Below are positions 30,901 through 44,200 of a stretch of 64,000 nucleotides of DNA, piece by piece. The stretch is from Malurus cyaneus samueli. Its lineage: Eukaryota > Chordata > Aves > Passeriformes > Maluridae. The notes beneath the pieces are model-generated. The model did no database searches, was not told where the DNA came from, and was given only the letters and a program-made list of their open reading frames with translations. A program made the position numbers and the translations under genes. How positions within the stretch are numbered: position 1 is the stretch's first letter; the number at the start of each line of letters is the position of its first letter. The DNA lies in assembly GCA_009741485.1 (NCBI GenBank), contig CM019214.1, forward strand, positions 23,520,267 to 23,584,266, written 5' to 3'.

Positions 30901-31385
30901 AAGTGTAAGTAGGGTATATTCCATTACAATCAAACCACAAATTAATTAATTTGGAAAATTGTGTATAATATACTTTAATATTTTGCTTGACATCTGCTCA
31001 CTGGGGCAGGTGGGAGCCTCCAGAGATGGGACACCACTCTGGGAGCAGCAGTGCATGTGCCACAGGGGATTTCTGGGCTGAAGAAAGAGCAGGAACTGCA
31101 GTCTCTGGGCAGAGGAAGTTGAATTTCCTTTGCTTGGCGTGATGCAAAGAAAACCATGAAAAAGTTTCTCCAGTAAGAGACAGGAGGAAAGGTCCTGACC
31201 TGCAAACCAGTGACGCAGGGCAGGGAGTTATTGCTGAAACTTTTGTTTCCACCTGTCTCACCTAACACGTCTTCCTCTCCTGTTCATGTTATAATCCACC
31301 AATAGAGGCAGAAAATACTGAGAGCAGTATTCTTGGAATAGTGAGCACACAGAGGAGACGTGCACAGATTGGAGCTCTGAGTGAA

Positions 31386-31430
31386 TCAGAATTCGGTGAT
31401 TCAGAATTCAGTGATTCAGAATTCAGTCAT
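31386..31430 (+). repeat. Tandem repeat, 15-bp unit, three copies
   Basis: TCAGAATTCGGTGAT (31386-31400), TCAGAATTCAGTGAT (31401-31415) and TCAGAATTCAGTCAT (31416-31430). One mismatch from the middle copy in each outer copy. Each unit contains an EcoRI site (GAATTC). Confidence 0.95.
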
Positions 31431-34400
31431 GACATGCAAAATCACAGTGCAAGGGAGATTTCTACCTTCCCTACAGCCCGCAGGAACTTTTCCAAGCACT
31501 GTTTTGCCAGCATGTGTTAAATTTCCAGTAGTAGATGTCCCAGTTCTGGCCCTGTTCATGAAATTCCCTGCACAGGCAGAGTGTGCCCCGTGTTTGTTGG
31601 TTTCATGCAGGACTGAGGCAGAGGCTTTCAAACTTGCCCAAAGCAGGGTGCAAGAAAAACAGACACCTCATGTTTGCTGTGTGCAAGCATAAAGTGGTTT
31701 TGCTGTCTTTGTGGAACAAATCAAACACTCTCCAGGAAGAAGCAGTCACAAAGAACAAGTGGAAATTGCTTTGGTAGCCACACTGAAAATTCTTTTGATC
31801 CATGCTGTGAAAATGTTGTCTTGACCAGCAAAGTCATCTCTGTAATGATGGGCAGCTGTCCATGTGAAAGCCCTTGCAGGTAAATTTGTTGTCTGTCAAA
31901 GCAAAATACGTGTTAGGGGTTTTCATCCCTATTCATAAATGAAAGGATCTTTCTTGCCAACCTGTCTGGACCAGCGGGAAGGACACCTGGCTTACCACAG
32001 TCCCAAAACATAGCCTGGCTTTACCGGGGGGAGGGCTGCTCTCGTGTTTTCTCCCAAACAAAGTTCAGCCTGGCAGCGGGGTGATGCTTCAAATACAGCT
32101 CTGCCACACCAGCAAAAATGGCCTTCAAACATGGGCAATTTTTAGGCTGAATTGTGAATTGATCCTGGAGAGAAGTAAAAGGAGAAATAGGGCACTATTT
32201 AGTGATCAAATTGCCCATTTTTTCAGTGTTTCCCTGATATCAGTGCAAGCAGTGATTAGATAAAAAAACCTTTTGTAAATTACTACAATTTTGTTGCAAG
32301 AAAATATAAATCGTCTAAAAACTCTTAAGTACTGCAAATTGTAATGACACTTCTATCTGTCTCAGCTAAAAAGAAAATACTGGTATAAGAAAAAGCTGGT
32401 TGTGCCTGTACTGATGCTATCCATATCCAGCTATGATGTGAATGGGAGTTTTCAATTTTACAGTAAGTGAAAATAAACTACAAAAAGCTCTTGCTGAAAA
32501 GAGAGAGATTCCTGAAACTGATGCTTTTCTTAAGCAAAGAATTTGATATCAAAAAGTAATCTTAACCATTTTATATGAACTGATAACCAAATATGTAAGC
32601 AAATTATATTTCAAGGGTTTTTATTCTATATTACAATACTATATTAATCATTTTCAATAATATTTTTTTGTGAGTAAGATTTCTAAATGGGTTTATTTCT
32701 TCTCCAGGAAATGTATAGGGGTCTGCAAAAGGAAAATGAGTTGCCAGCTGTCTATCTAGAGACATACTTTTTTGGAGTAGGGATCTGTGTCTTCTTTGAA
32801 GTTAGGGATATATTGTGCTGTTATTTACAATCAGATTTCCTTCCAGAACACATCTGATAACTCGCAGCAACTCTGCCAGAAGCTGTTGGAGAAACTGATA
32901 GACATTTCCCAATATAGTTTGCAACATAGTGCTGGAGGATAAGGGAATCAAAATATTATGGAGTTAGAGAAAATACTTGATTACCAAAGGCAGTATGTTG
33001 CTAGGATTTAGAGCTGGAGGGTCCTGGGTAAAGGTGGTTGGTACTCCAGGAATTCTTGAGGGTTGGAAAGCAATTTCAGCTTACTGGATGTAAAGGACTT
33101 GAACCGTTTAGCAGCTGAAATGAAAATAATAAGCACCTCTGTTGATGTCACTCAGCCAAGGGGCACCTGGGGACGCTGAAGCGAAGGGCTGTCACACACT
33201 GCAGGCTCCTGTGAGGAGGGGACTGATGGCCCTGGGTGTCTCTTTGCTGGCCATGCCTGGCTCAGGAGGCAGAAGGCTGTGTGGAGCACGGAGCCCGGCA
33301 GGCAGGGAGTTGTTGGAGTCTGTTTTTCTAAGAGCTCAGCATCACAGTTATGTAAATTGTGCTGTAATTGCCGGCTAGGATAATCTTCAAACACTGAGAG
33401 TGATCAAATGTATCAGCTTAAACATACAAAGCTGGCATTACAAGGAAGTGATTTACCCTGCCTGGGCAAACTGGTGCCTGCCGGAAAAAGGGAGCAGTTC
33501 CAGACAGCTACGCCACAGTAGAGCTGGAGTGGAAAGCAGCAATTTTCCAAAATCCGTGCTGAAACAGACCTGAACTGTCCTATCATGTCTGCTTTGCAAT
33601 CTGACTGTATAGGAAAAAGAAACAATTCAAAGGTTTAAGTCTTAATAAAAACAAAAAAAAAAGACAGGATTGAGCTCTATTGATACCGTATCTAGAAGCA
33701 TTCTACGTCAATATTGGATGTAATAATCATTTTACTGACACAAAAGAGAAGGTATTTTTGCAGATGACTAGATTTTCAAGGAGTGCAATAGAATCTCCCA
33801 GTTTTAGTTCTCCCTTCCCCACAAACCCAGTAAACAATTGGGATTTACACTTGCTCATACACTAGTGATACACTGATGTCGAGTGGTCTGTCAGCACAAA
33901 TCAGAGATTTCTTGGCTGTGGAGGAGCACTATGCATAATTTATAACAATCACGAAGCCACTGAACACAGACCTGTTTATTCTTCAGTGTGGGACTGGAAA
34001 CTGGGCTGGGGTGAAGAACTGCTGGGTGTCCCATTGCTCCGACCGCAGGCTCTGACACGTGAGAAGAAGGGAGGAAATCTCTCAAAGGCACGACAGCCAG
34101 CAGTGTTCTTTAAGTGGATTGATCTAAATTAGACAGATGGGATTTGCACAGATGGAATACCCAGCATCACTGGCAAAAATTACTCATTGCTTTACTGGAA
34201 ATGTTTAAACCCAAAGCCGGGCAGTTCTCTTGCCATATCCACCAGGAGACTCTTTGTGCCAAGCAAGTGAGTTTCATGAACGTTTAAATACTGCTCTCTG
34301 TTGTATCAACAAAGTCTGTGTGAAGGCATTTCATTTCAGAGACATTTGCAAAAATGACAAGCTGGGGAAATGAGAGCTCCTTTGCAATCCTTGTTGGCTG

Positions 34401-35525
34401 TCAAAGAAAAAAGCTCTTGGAAAATCTAGGAACTGAGAAAACCAGTGCTTAATTTTCTGATGGAGGGTGAATGTGCTGAAGACTGCATGCTGCTTGAAGA
34501 TGAAGAGTGGATAAGCAAGCTGGCTTTCCTCATAGATATTTGTTTTTTCTTTTTGTGAGCTCAATATGAATCTCCAGGGGAAAGACTGCCTTTTGCAGTG
34601 CTGCGTAAGGAATTTTCTTCTCTCGTGAAAAATATGTAGAGTTCCACACAGCAATATAAACCACAGGATCTTTTTCTTCACAATCTTGAGAAAATGCAGC
34701 CTCTTCCTCTTAAATTCATTCAGATCCAAGCCTGAGGATTCTGAGGTAGAAAAGAACAGTTTCTTTTCGCTACTTCAGACAAGGGATGCTCACAAATGCA
34801 GAGTGCTGGGATGGATGGACCACCTCTCTGACCTGTGTGGCTGGGAGAAATTGGGCCACAGTATCAGGAGTGAGTGTCTGCAGGTTTAACTGCATGGAAA
34901 GCTGGCCCACCTAGCTAAGGTACTGGGCTTCAGCCAGGGGACACCAGATTAAAGTCCATGCTCTGTTCCAGAGGGACTGCAGCTCCCACAGATGATCTGA
35001 GCATCTGCCTGGAGGGGAGACTCCCAGGGCACACACAAAAAGTGAGGGAGTTTGTTCACACTGCTGCAGGCTTTGCTGCCACACCACAGGGAGCTCAGTG
35101 CCCCCTGCATGTCCTGCAGCCTCCAGAGCTGGCAGGAGCCGCAGCTCTGCAGGGCAGGTGGGGGGCTGTGGAACAGGAGCTAAGAATGAGTGAGCAGGGA
35201 AAAAGAGTGGAAATTCTCACCCCAGACTCACAGGAGATCCACAGCTCTTCCCATGTCAGATGTTCCTGTGCTCCTGGTGGAGACAGGAGCAGGAGGGAGC
35301 TCCCATTTTCCCTGCAAACAGCACGAGCTGTGAGCAGCACTGCAGGACAGAGCAGGACACGAGGTGCTCAGGCCCAGGCTGATGTATCCCAGTGGTTTAT
35401 TGCTGCTGGATGTGGGAATGCTCATCATCTCCAAGCAATCCTGATTATCCTGTCATTCATTTGACAACTAAGGGGTCTCTTCTTCCCTGGACCCTGAATA
35501 AATTTTGCTCTTCTCATACCAACTC

Positions 35526-35561
35526 ATAGTTTTGCAGAAATCAATAGTTTTGCAGAAATCA
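35526..35561 (+). repeat. Tandem duplication, 18-bp unit, two copies
   Basis: ATAGTTTTGCAGAAATCA at 35526-35543 is repeated exactly at 35544-35561. Confidence 0.95.
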
Positions 35562-38200
35562 TCGAGACCATTGCATGCATTCTGTTAGTGAGTTTACATA
35601 TGCACACATCTGTATGTCTGTCTCTATTTAGCTATGCACTTCTGCTTGCATAAATACTTCATTTTTACCCATTTTGCCAGACTCTGCAGTGTAAATGTCA
35701 GTGATCTCTGGCATTGTCTTTCAGCAGAAAAAGAAAAATTGGGAAATGGCTGTCTCTTTGAGTGTACTTTTGCCATGACACCACTCTAGTTCTGCTGTTA
35801 TTATGTGAGAAAAGCATTCAAATCCCTTTTCAAGAGACTCATAATTGAGACTCACAGTGGTTTGCTGCTGTTTGAGAGCTGCAGAAATATGCAGAATGCA
35901 CCAGACACAAAACTTGACCTTTTCTTGCTCTTGTCAAATGTGAGCCAGCCTCCCCCCAAGCAGCTGGGGAGCTTTGTAGACCAGCTCAGCAATGTGTGTC
36001 ACATTTGGGCAGGTTCTGCTCTCTGTGCTGTGCTTCCCCCGGGAGCCCACGGCCAGGAGGCTGCTGGGGGCAGGTCCCTTCAGCATCTCAGTTCTAACAG
36101 GGCTGTGGGGATGACAGGGAATCCAGCAATGCCAGGATTGGAGACAGCCACAATTCTCACTCCTTATGTGATTCTGACTGCAGTTCATTTCATGATCTGT
36201 TTCACAGAACGCCCTTGGCAGGACACCTTTAGCAATGACACACGTCCAAAGGCATTGGAGTGAGGTGCTGATGGGATTAAATTGAAGTGAAAAAGCTTTC
36301 TCTTTGAAATGGAATGGAGGGCAGAGTGGGGAGAGGGAATTACGGCAGGAGCCAGGGAGAGGCCCTTTTGGACACAGGGATGAAGGCTGGAGCTGACAAC
36401 TCCTCAGATGGCAAGAAGTTAAAGGAGATACCTGGAGATCAGAAAGTGAGTTTAGGTCAATGAATCAGTCTGGGATGTAGGGGTGAGCACAAGCACGGAG
36501 TTTTCTTTTCCCAAGAAACCCCAAAACCAGTTACATGGCATCCAAGGATGGAGAATCCAACCATATGAAGCAAGGCCTGAGCCACAGAGTTGCTTCACCT
36601 TAGTGTGTGCTACAAACACTACTGAGCATCTCTTGATAATTTGTCTCATTTGAGACTGGGTTCAAATTCCTTTATTTCAATACTTCAAACATGACACTTA
36701 TATGGGATAATTTTCTTCCAGCTGCACGAACTCATTTATAATTTATATTTCCACCAAATTGAAATACCATTCAAGTTCATATGAATTTAATGTACAATGT
36801 GGAGAGAAAATAAAAATCAAAATGTTGGGAAAATGCAATATTACAGTTCTAGGGGTTATGATCTCTCCTCTGACAACTTGACATCATTATCTGCAAAGTC
36901 ATGCATATCCTATTAGCTGAATATATTTGGATGCTCTGGTTACTTGACAATCCTAATCAGACACAGGGGCTCCAGGCAGTAACTACAAACATATATAAAA
37001 ATAATCAACCAAGCAAAGAAAACCAACCTGGGTTTCCAATAATTTGTAGCTGAGGTCTATCTTGCTTCTGTAGCCTGTTCTCTCTCTGGCTGTCCTGCAG
37101 AGTTTTGCCCTTGGTTGGCAAGTGTGGCATTTCCAGAAGAGCATATCCAGCTTAGAAAAAACCCCAAATACAGGTTGTGATTTACTCTGCCTCCTTGTGC
37201 AATTTCCCTTAAAGGTTGTGTTCAAACCTGTTCCTTAAACAAGAGTGTTTATAACAGCATAATGACTCAAAGGATAGGAAAATTACAGCAGAGACCTTTG
37301 CACTGATACTTAGAGATTATTTCACATTACTGTTCTGGTGGACTCTTTATCACTTCAAAGTTCAGGAACATAAAATTTGTTGTCTTTGGGAACATCTTCT
37401 GCCATCCTTGTCAGATATTTGCTGCTTCCTGTCAATGTTTAGTATTTCCTAGACAGATTTGCCTCTGAGCTTGGCTTCAGAAGCAACTTACTGGTGTTTT
37501 AAAAATCTTCAATGAGGTTTTACCTCTTGGTTGCTGTAATAATAAAAGCTGTGTCTTGCAACATTTTTTTGTGAAACTAGTGGCCAATTCAATGTTTTTT
37601 GCATTGCTTTTGTTTTCCATTTACAATCCCATTAAGTGTTCTCTGGAGAAGGCAGTTGCAGGATTATCACTGTAGCTGTTCATTTCACCCCCTAAAGTGA
37701 GGATTTACTGGGAAACACTGAACATCAAATATTTGAACTGAACACAGAAAATGTGTCAACCGAAGAGCTGCTCTCCACAGGGTTCTGGACTGCAGCCATC
37801 CCTCCTCAGGCTGGATGCAGTGACACAGCCAGGCGTGGAGCCTCCTGCTCGGGGGAGGATGTTTCATTGCACACTCCGGGATGCTGTGGGGAGCACCTGA
37901 GACAGGGAAGGAGCCACAGCAACCTGCTGGGCCTCCTGGGATGAAACAAGTCCAACTGGAAAATATGTTTAATATTAATGTGAACAAAACACACAGAGCA
38001 GCCAGGGCAGCCACAGGAAGGCAATGGGTGAGGCCACGGTGCCTCCTGTACCCCCCAACCAGATCGAGAGGGAGATGGAGCACTAAACCAACACCTCACA
38101 GGGCCACCCTCAACAAAATCAGTGCCAGGGGATCTGGGTATGACTTTCACCGGTGCTTCCCTCCATTTAATACTCTATTTTTTATAGTGAAAAGGAAATA

Positions 38201-41200
38201 GGGGGTGTTAAATGTCTTGCCATTTAGATCTTATAATAGAAGTGTCAGACTTCAAAGGAGTCATTAAAAGCAGTGCTAAAAGCTGCCGCTGGGCTCGGAG
38301 ATGATGGGAAAAGAAGAAAAGGAATATAAAAGGTGTTTTTTGTATGTATGGAGGGGAAGCACTGCAAAATGACAACTGTGTCAAATGCAGTGGGGACAAG
38401 GACAGTCATTCCCTTGCTGGGACTCAGCATGGGGCAGAATTTGATGTTAGCGAGTGAAAGCAAAATATTTAATTTCATGTTTAGAAATATTTGTCACTGA
38501 CAGAAGAATTAAATTAATTAAAAAGACATGATAACTATCTCTTGGATAAGAAGAGTATTTAGGACTTGAATATGAGCATAAAGGCATGACTGTGGTCTTA
38601 CTTGAGCTTGTTTGAAATTATATTCTTAATGATTGTTTTAATGATGCTTCAGTATTTGGATTGGCTGGCTGACTGTCACTTGCATTTACACAACTAAATC
38701 TGGTAGTGTATCACTTTTCTTCGATGTCCACACTTAGTTCAGACAGAAATCACAATCAGAAACAACAGAAGTTATTACGAAGCTAAAAGGAGAGAGTAAA
38801 TATGGCTAAAAATACGGCTAAAATAGGAGCAAAATGATATTAATCTTGTAACACACATTTCCTTTTTTCTTTTTTATCTTTAATAAAACTGTGAGAAATG
38901 CCATAACCCGATGCATATGACTCCTACCTCAGACATCTCAAAGTCTTTTAAAAATACTGATTTTGATGCACGTTACCAGATAAGAAATACAAAATCAGAG
39001 AGGAATAATATGAGAAATAGAGATGCCAGCAAGGGAAAGAGGACTATAAAATAAAATTCTTATTATCACATGGATGTGAATAAGCCCATCTGGTCACAAA
39101 ATGTGGGGGAAAACAGTAGTCTGGGTATCCTACAAACATCATGTGTGGAAATATTGAAAATAAGTAGGTATTTTATGCATGCATGATCATGTGCAGAATT
39201 AGAGAAAGATGAAGAAATAAATGATTTTCAGGGTTTTTATTTGCCATTGATATAAGATCTGGACTGCCAAAAAATCCAAGCAATTGACATTAATAATGCA
39301 GACAGGATTATAGGTTGGGACAGCACTGTTAAGACAAATAGTTAGGATGGTTTTACACACTATTTTTAGAATAACAGGAAAACTGAGGGAAAACTCATTG
39401 GGCATGAGATAACAACATTCTTGTGAAAACAGGAAAGAAACCAGAAAATATCAGTAAGGCTTTGTCTTGTGTTCCTGTCTTAATTTTATTGATTTGTGTG
39501 GGATATGATAGTTTTCAATTTTGGAAGAGAAGGAGCTCACAGGACTCTTTGAAAATGACATTGGGTCGAGAAAGATGAAGGCAATGTCATCAAGAGATCA
39601 GACCAGGGAGCTGCACATCAGGAACCTCTGCATCTTTTACTGTGACTTCTTGTGAGACCTCACTGAGCTCATTTCATCTCCGTGTTCTGACTTCCACTTT
39701 TCCCGGATATCGCCTTCGTCAGTAGATTGATTTGAAACATTCTGAAAAGTTCAGAACTTCAACTGATTGAAACTTGGTAAGAACTCCTCTCTTTTAGGAC
39801 ACTTATTGTGAGAGATGAAGTTTAGTCAGTCAACATGGTCGGGAGCTTCATTTCAAGTTACCAAGACCTACAAAGGAGAGCCCCCAAATTGCAGGGTCAC
39901 CAAAAAAATTCTCTGATCATTTCAAGAGTAACAATATCCACCTGTGTGTTACAAAAAAAATATGAGAAACATTCCCAAAGTCCTTGCCAGCAGCTTGATG
40001 GTAAAAAGCACTTTTGCAATTTCAGTAATTTTCCAAGGAAAAGGACGGGGTTGTGGGATCTGTTCTACAAATTGCCAAAGCTTATTAGAGCCATTGGTAA
40101 TTTTTAGACTCACAAGCCTGAAGAAATTCAAAATTTAACTCCATTTTCAGTGACTAAGTGGAGGAGAATCTTCCAGCCTTTTCTGAGGATGCCAGTCTTG
40201 TCCACTCAGTGCTGCTGGCATGAAGGAGGTGCAGATGACTCTGGTAGGGAAAAAAAGCAGCATGAAGTCTATCTAACCCTGCAACAAGTGAGAATGATAG
40301 TTGTGCAAAGTATTCTTATGATCTACTAAAATACATAAGATGCCAATAATTCAAAATTTTTAAAATGTAGGGATTCTGTATGTTTTGTGTGTTGTGTACT
40401 GAATTAGGCATTGTGTACAATAACAGAGTTTTCAAACACTGAGTAAAAGATGGGGGAGTAAAATCCAGGCTTACTGACTTGATGGCACCACAAAAAAAGC
40501 AGATTAAACCCTTTTAAAACATCAGCACTGCTCTTTTTCATTAGGTTGGAGGAAATGCGTGTTGTTGTTTGCCCTCTCAGCAATAAAGCTGTGACACTCC
40601 TTGGCCCAGATCAAAGGAAGAGGCAGGAACAGCCTTGAGGAGATGGATATTGCTGCAGGTTGCTACTGGAATCTGTTCACCACACTGTTCTGAGCACCAG
40701 TCAGCCTTTGCCTGTCATGGTTTGCACAGACCAGAAATTGGTTCAGTATCTTCTGCAGTGACAGCCCAAAATGCTGTCAGACTCATAACCTGAAAATGCA
40801 GGCACACACAAACATCAGCCATTAGATCTCAGATAATGTCATAGAAATGCAAGTTTCAAAGCTTAAAATTTTACCCTCTGTTTATAGCCATATTGTGAAA
40901 AAAATGCCATAATTTCTTCTTTGTATTTTTTTAACCTTTCTGATGTGCTGCTTGGGGATATCTCCTGTCCCAATCTGGATGAATCTCTACTGAGATCACA
41001 ATAAATCACTGACAATATTTCAAGTCCAGGAACCATTTATAATATTTATTTTTAATATCATCCAAAGATATTAATTTTTATTATGTTGAGAGATAACAAA
41101 GGAACAGACTGATCTGTGCTGCTGTGGAGTTACCTGGCTCACCTTGTGACCATAAACAGCATCACAACTGGAAGTCAAAACCTTTGGGACCAGAAACAGT

Positions 41201-44200
41201 GCATGAGGCGCAGAACAAGGTGGAAACCTATTTCAGCCACACTTCCTCTTTGGGAAAGAGAGAGAATGTGTTTCTTAATGGAAATGGTTTCATAATGGAA
41301 TTTTTTAGAGAGAGATATATTTCCTGGTACAGGTGGTGAGGTGCTTCCACAAATCTTGAGCAATTGTCTTTTTTAATCAAAAAGGCTGGGAGGCATGTTG
41401 GATAGCTCAGAGAGAATTGTTCCCTCTCCTTGACAACTGAGCATAAACAAAGCAATATCACTTCATTATTTTATTATATAACTAGTAATAAGAACACCAA
41501 ATAACCCAGAGTAATATAAACAAAGACTTTTCTGCTTCCCACATTTTAGCTGTCAAGCAATTTTAACTCTATCTGTGAAAATCTGTTTATTCCCTAAAGA
41601 AAAAAACAGAATTTGACACCAGCAATAAAAGCTGAATTTCCTAATATTTTCTACTCAAATGCCTGACCTTAGACTTGTCAATAATTGTCCTTAGGTATAA
41701 TATCAGCATTAGCTGAAATGTCCATCTCAATTTTTTTTTAACTAAGAAGTCTCTTTTTGCCCTTATATGCTAGTTTGTGGCTGACAGTCATCCTTGACAT
41801 TGATTGTCAGGTTGATTTATATTAACAGGATCAAAGGAAGAGTTTTCCTAGACTGTTCCCTGTGGGACATGTCACTGATTTCTGCAGCAACACTGCTATA
41901 ATTTTTAGGAGCTGCTTTCACCAGGTCTACAGCAAAGATGATAAATAACAATGGCTGCACACTGTAATGTTGGTGTTTCCTGACTGCAGGTCCTTGTCAT
42001 CACAAAACTATGCTTGGGAAAAGCCTTAATGATTTCAGTAAAAACACCTTCAAGTGACTTTGTTGAGTATTGAGGATAAACAAGACAGAGAAAGAGAAAG
42101 GAAGAGAAGAATCCATTTTGGGCTGGATTTATTACTAGTTAATTACTCATATGCAATAAGAAAAATCTTAAATTAATGTAATTTCTAACATCAAATATTG
42201 GAAATCCCATACATCATTCATTGCATGACTGTGCATCTAAATGCTAAGCATAAATAATTGTTTATATACTTAACTCTTTAAAAGAATCCAGCCATTACAT
42301 GAGATTAATTTGAGATGGAGAGACGAATGTGTCACCCATTCCTGGCTCCTTAATATTCCTGAGAGGACAATTAGATGTTGCACAAACTTAAAAAAAGTAT
42401 GGCAAGCCCTTTGATCCTGTTGGATTAGACAACAGACCACCAGTACCATGCAGTGATCGACACGTATTCCATGTCTAGCAGAAGTAATATCTGACAAGCA
42501 CAACGAGGGGCATAACAATTTTGTTAAATTTGGATGTTTTCCTCAATGTGGAGGCATCAAGTCATGGCAAAGAAAATAGAAAATGCCTGCAAAAATGAAC
42601 TACTGGGCTTGAGAAGAATGACAGCTGACTTTTACAAAGGGAATTTCACCCAACAGCAAAATTGCAACCCAGTGTAAAGACATATTTAAGATTTTGAAAA
42701 ATAAAGTTATAGGATGTTCTAGGATGCTATTTGTGTATCTATATAGCTGTATTGACATTGCTTTTAATGTAATTGGTTTAAAAATATTTACCTTTACCCT
42801 TAGACCATCACAATTCTTAACTACACCATCGGTAATTGGTTAAATTTGAGCTTTTTTTGTTAACATATATGGTTATGATGATGCTTTGGTTTTGATTGGG
42901 CTCTAAGGTACAACACAGACATGCAGGAAATCTTTCTGAAGTGCTCTTGTGCAATCAGGGCAGAGATGCCAAAGTGCCCAGACCATGGAGTAGCATTGCC
43001 AATGTCCTGTGGCACCCAGCCCTGGGTTCCAGTGCCCTCGGTGGGGAGGCTCAGCTGGCCCTGGGAGCTGGGGCTGTGGAGCAGCTGCCTGGCACTCACA
43101 GCAGCATTTTGGAGCCAGGTGAGCACAGGCCCTCGAGGAGCCTGGATTTGTGCCACTCCATGAGGCTGGGCTCGATCCCAGCAGCATCTGCTGCTCATGA
43201 CTGCAGCATCACCAACCCAGGGACACCAAATTGCTGGTAAGAGTCCACTGCCTACATGGAGATGCCTGTTCCTCTTGGAGATGAGCCAGATATCCAGGAT
43301 TTTGTGGCGTGAAGTGGGGACACATGTCATAGGGCATGTGGGATACTTGTATCCTCATGGAGGAAGCATAAGGCCAGGCAGGAACCCCTCAGGGTCTATG
43401 TTTTGGCAACTAAATTGTGCCCTCTGTATCTGGATATTGATTTCAAGCCCTACTAATCAGAGTAGTGAATTTGGACAAGTAGCTGAAGAGAGACATGAGA
43501 AATGATGTCTTGTTACAGGCCAGATGACTTCCTGGGTCTCCACCTCTGCAGGATTTTGTGAGGAGGGAGGAGAAATGGTCTTTTAAAAAATGCAAAGAGA
43601 ACAAATGCATTAAAGTCTTTTAAAAGTGCAATAGCATGCTCATGTTTGCAGTGACTGGAGTTGTCCCTGGCAGACATCTATTAACACACTGTAATAACAA
43701 GGCACAATAAGGCACTGTGGTGATTGAGTGGAAACACCAGGACTGAGTGCCACTGCTCTTTCTGCAAGGCTTAGTTCATTTACTGGCTTCTGCCTTCTCT
43801 CGTATTTCCTGTACCAGAAGGTGTTTGGATATTGTTAGACCCTTCACTGAGAGAAACAGCACAACCAGGAGAGCAACAAACAAGCCTTATCAACCAACAG
43901 AAGATTTTCCAGAAGCTGAAGCAGTTTGGGATGTCACCAGAGGAGAGCAGGGAGGAATACAGGAATGGTGTCACCACCAGCTGTGCACAGGGGCGTGCTG
44001 GACTCCTTGTTTTCCTTCCTCTTTATTTTTCCCTTTAGCTCCTTTGCAGAGCTGGTGGGTAGACCCAGGGTAGACTCACATTTGCTCATCACTTACTACA
44101 GATTGTACTGTTTATCATCAGTTACAATAATTTTCAGCCATGCCAGCGGTAGTGTACATACCTATAAACTTCATTTCAAAGCTGGTGAAGTAATACATCT

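Larger units (their letters stand above)
30901..38200. other. Intergenic, moderately GC-richer patches
   Basis: Contains most of the longer open frames of the intergenic region (34958-35464 plus, 35805-36263 plus, 37685-38083 minus). They overlap in several frames on both strands, as expected when stop codons are depleted by GC content. None shows a domain, signal peptide or splice pattern. Two short tandem duplications are listed separately. No CpG island was seen. Confidence 0.6.

Noticed and set aside
34958..35464. 168-codon plus-strand open frame
   Set aside because: Overlapped by other long frames on the opposite strand in a GC-richer patch. No domain, no homology I recognise, low-complexity Ala/Gln/Ser content. 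Length is near what is expected by chance over 40 kb.
42860..43330. 156-codon minus-strand frame with overlapping plus-strand frames
   Set aside because: Four overlapping frames in one GC-rich patch show general stop-codon depletion rather than coding constraint.
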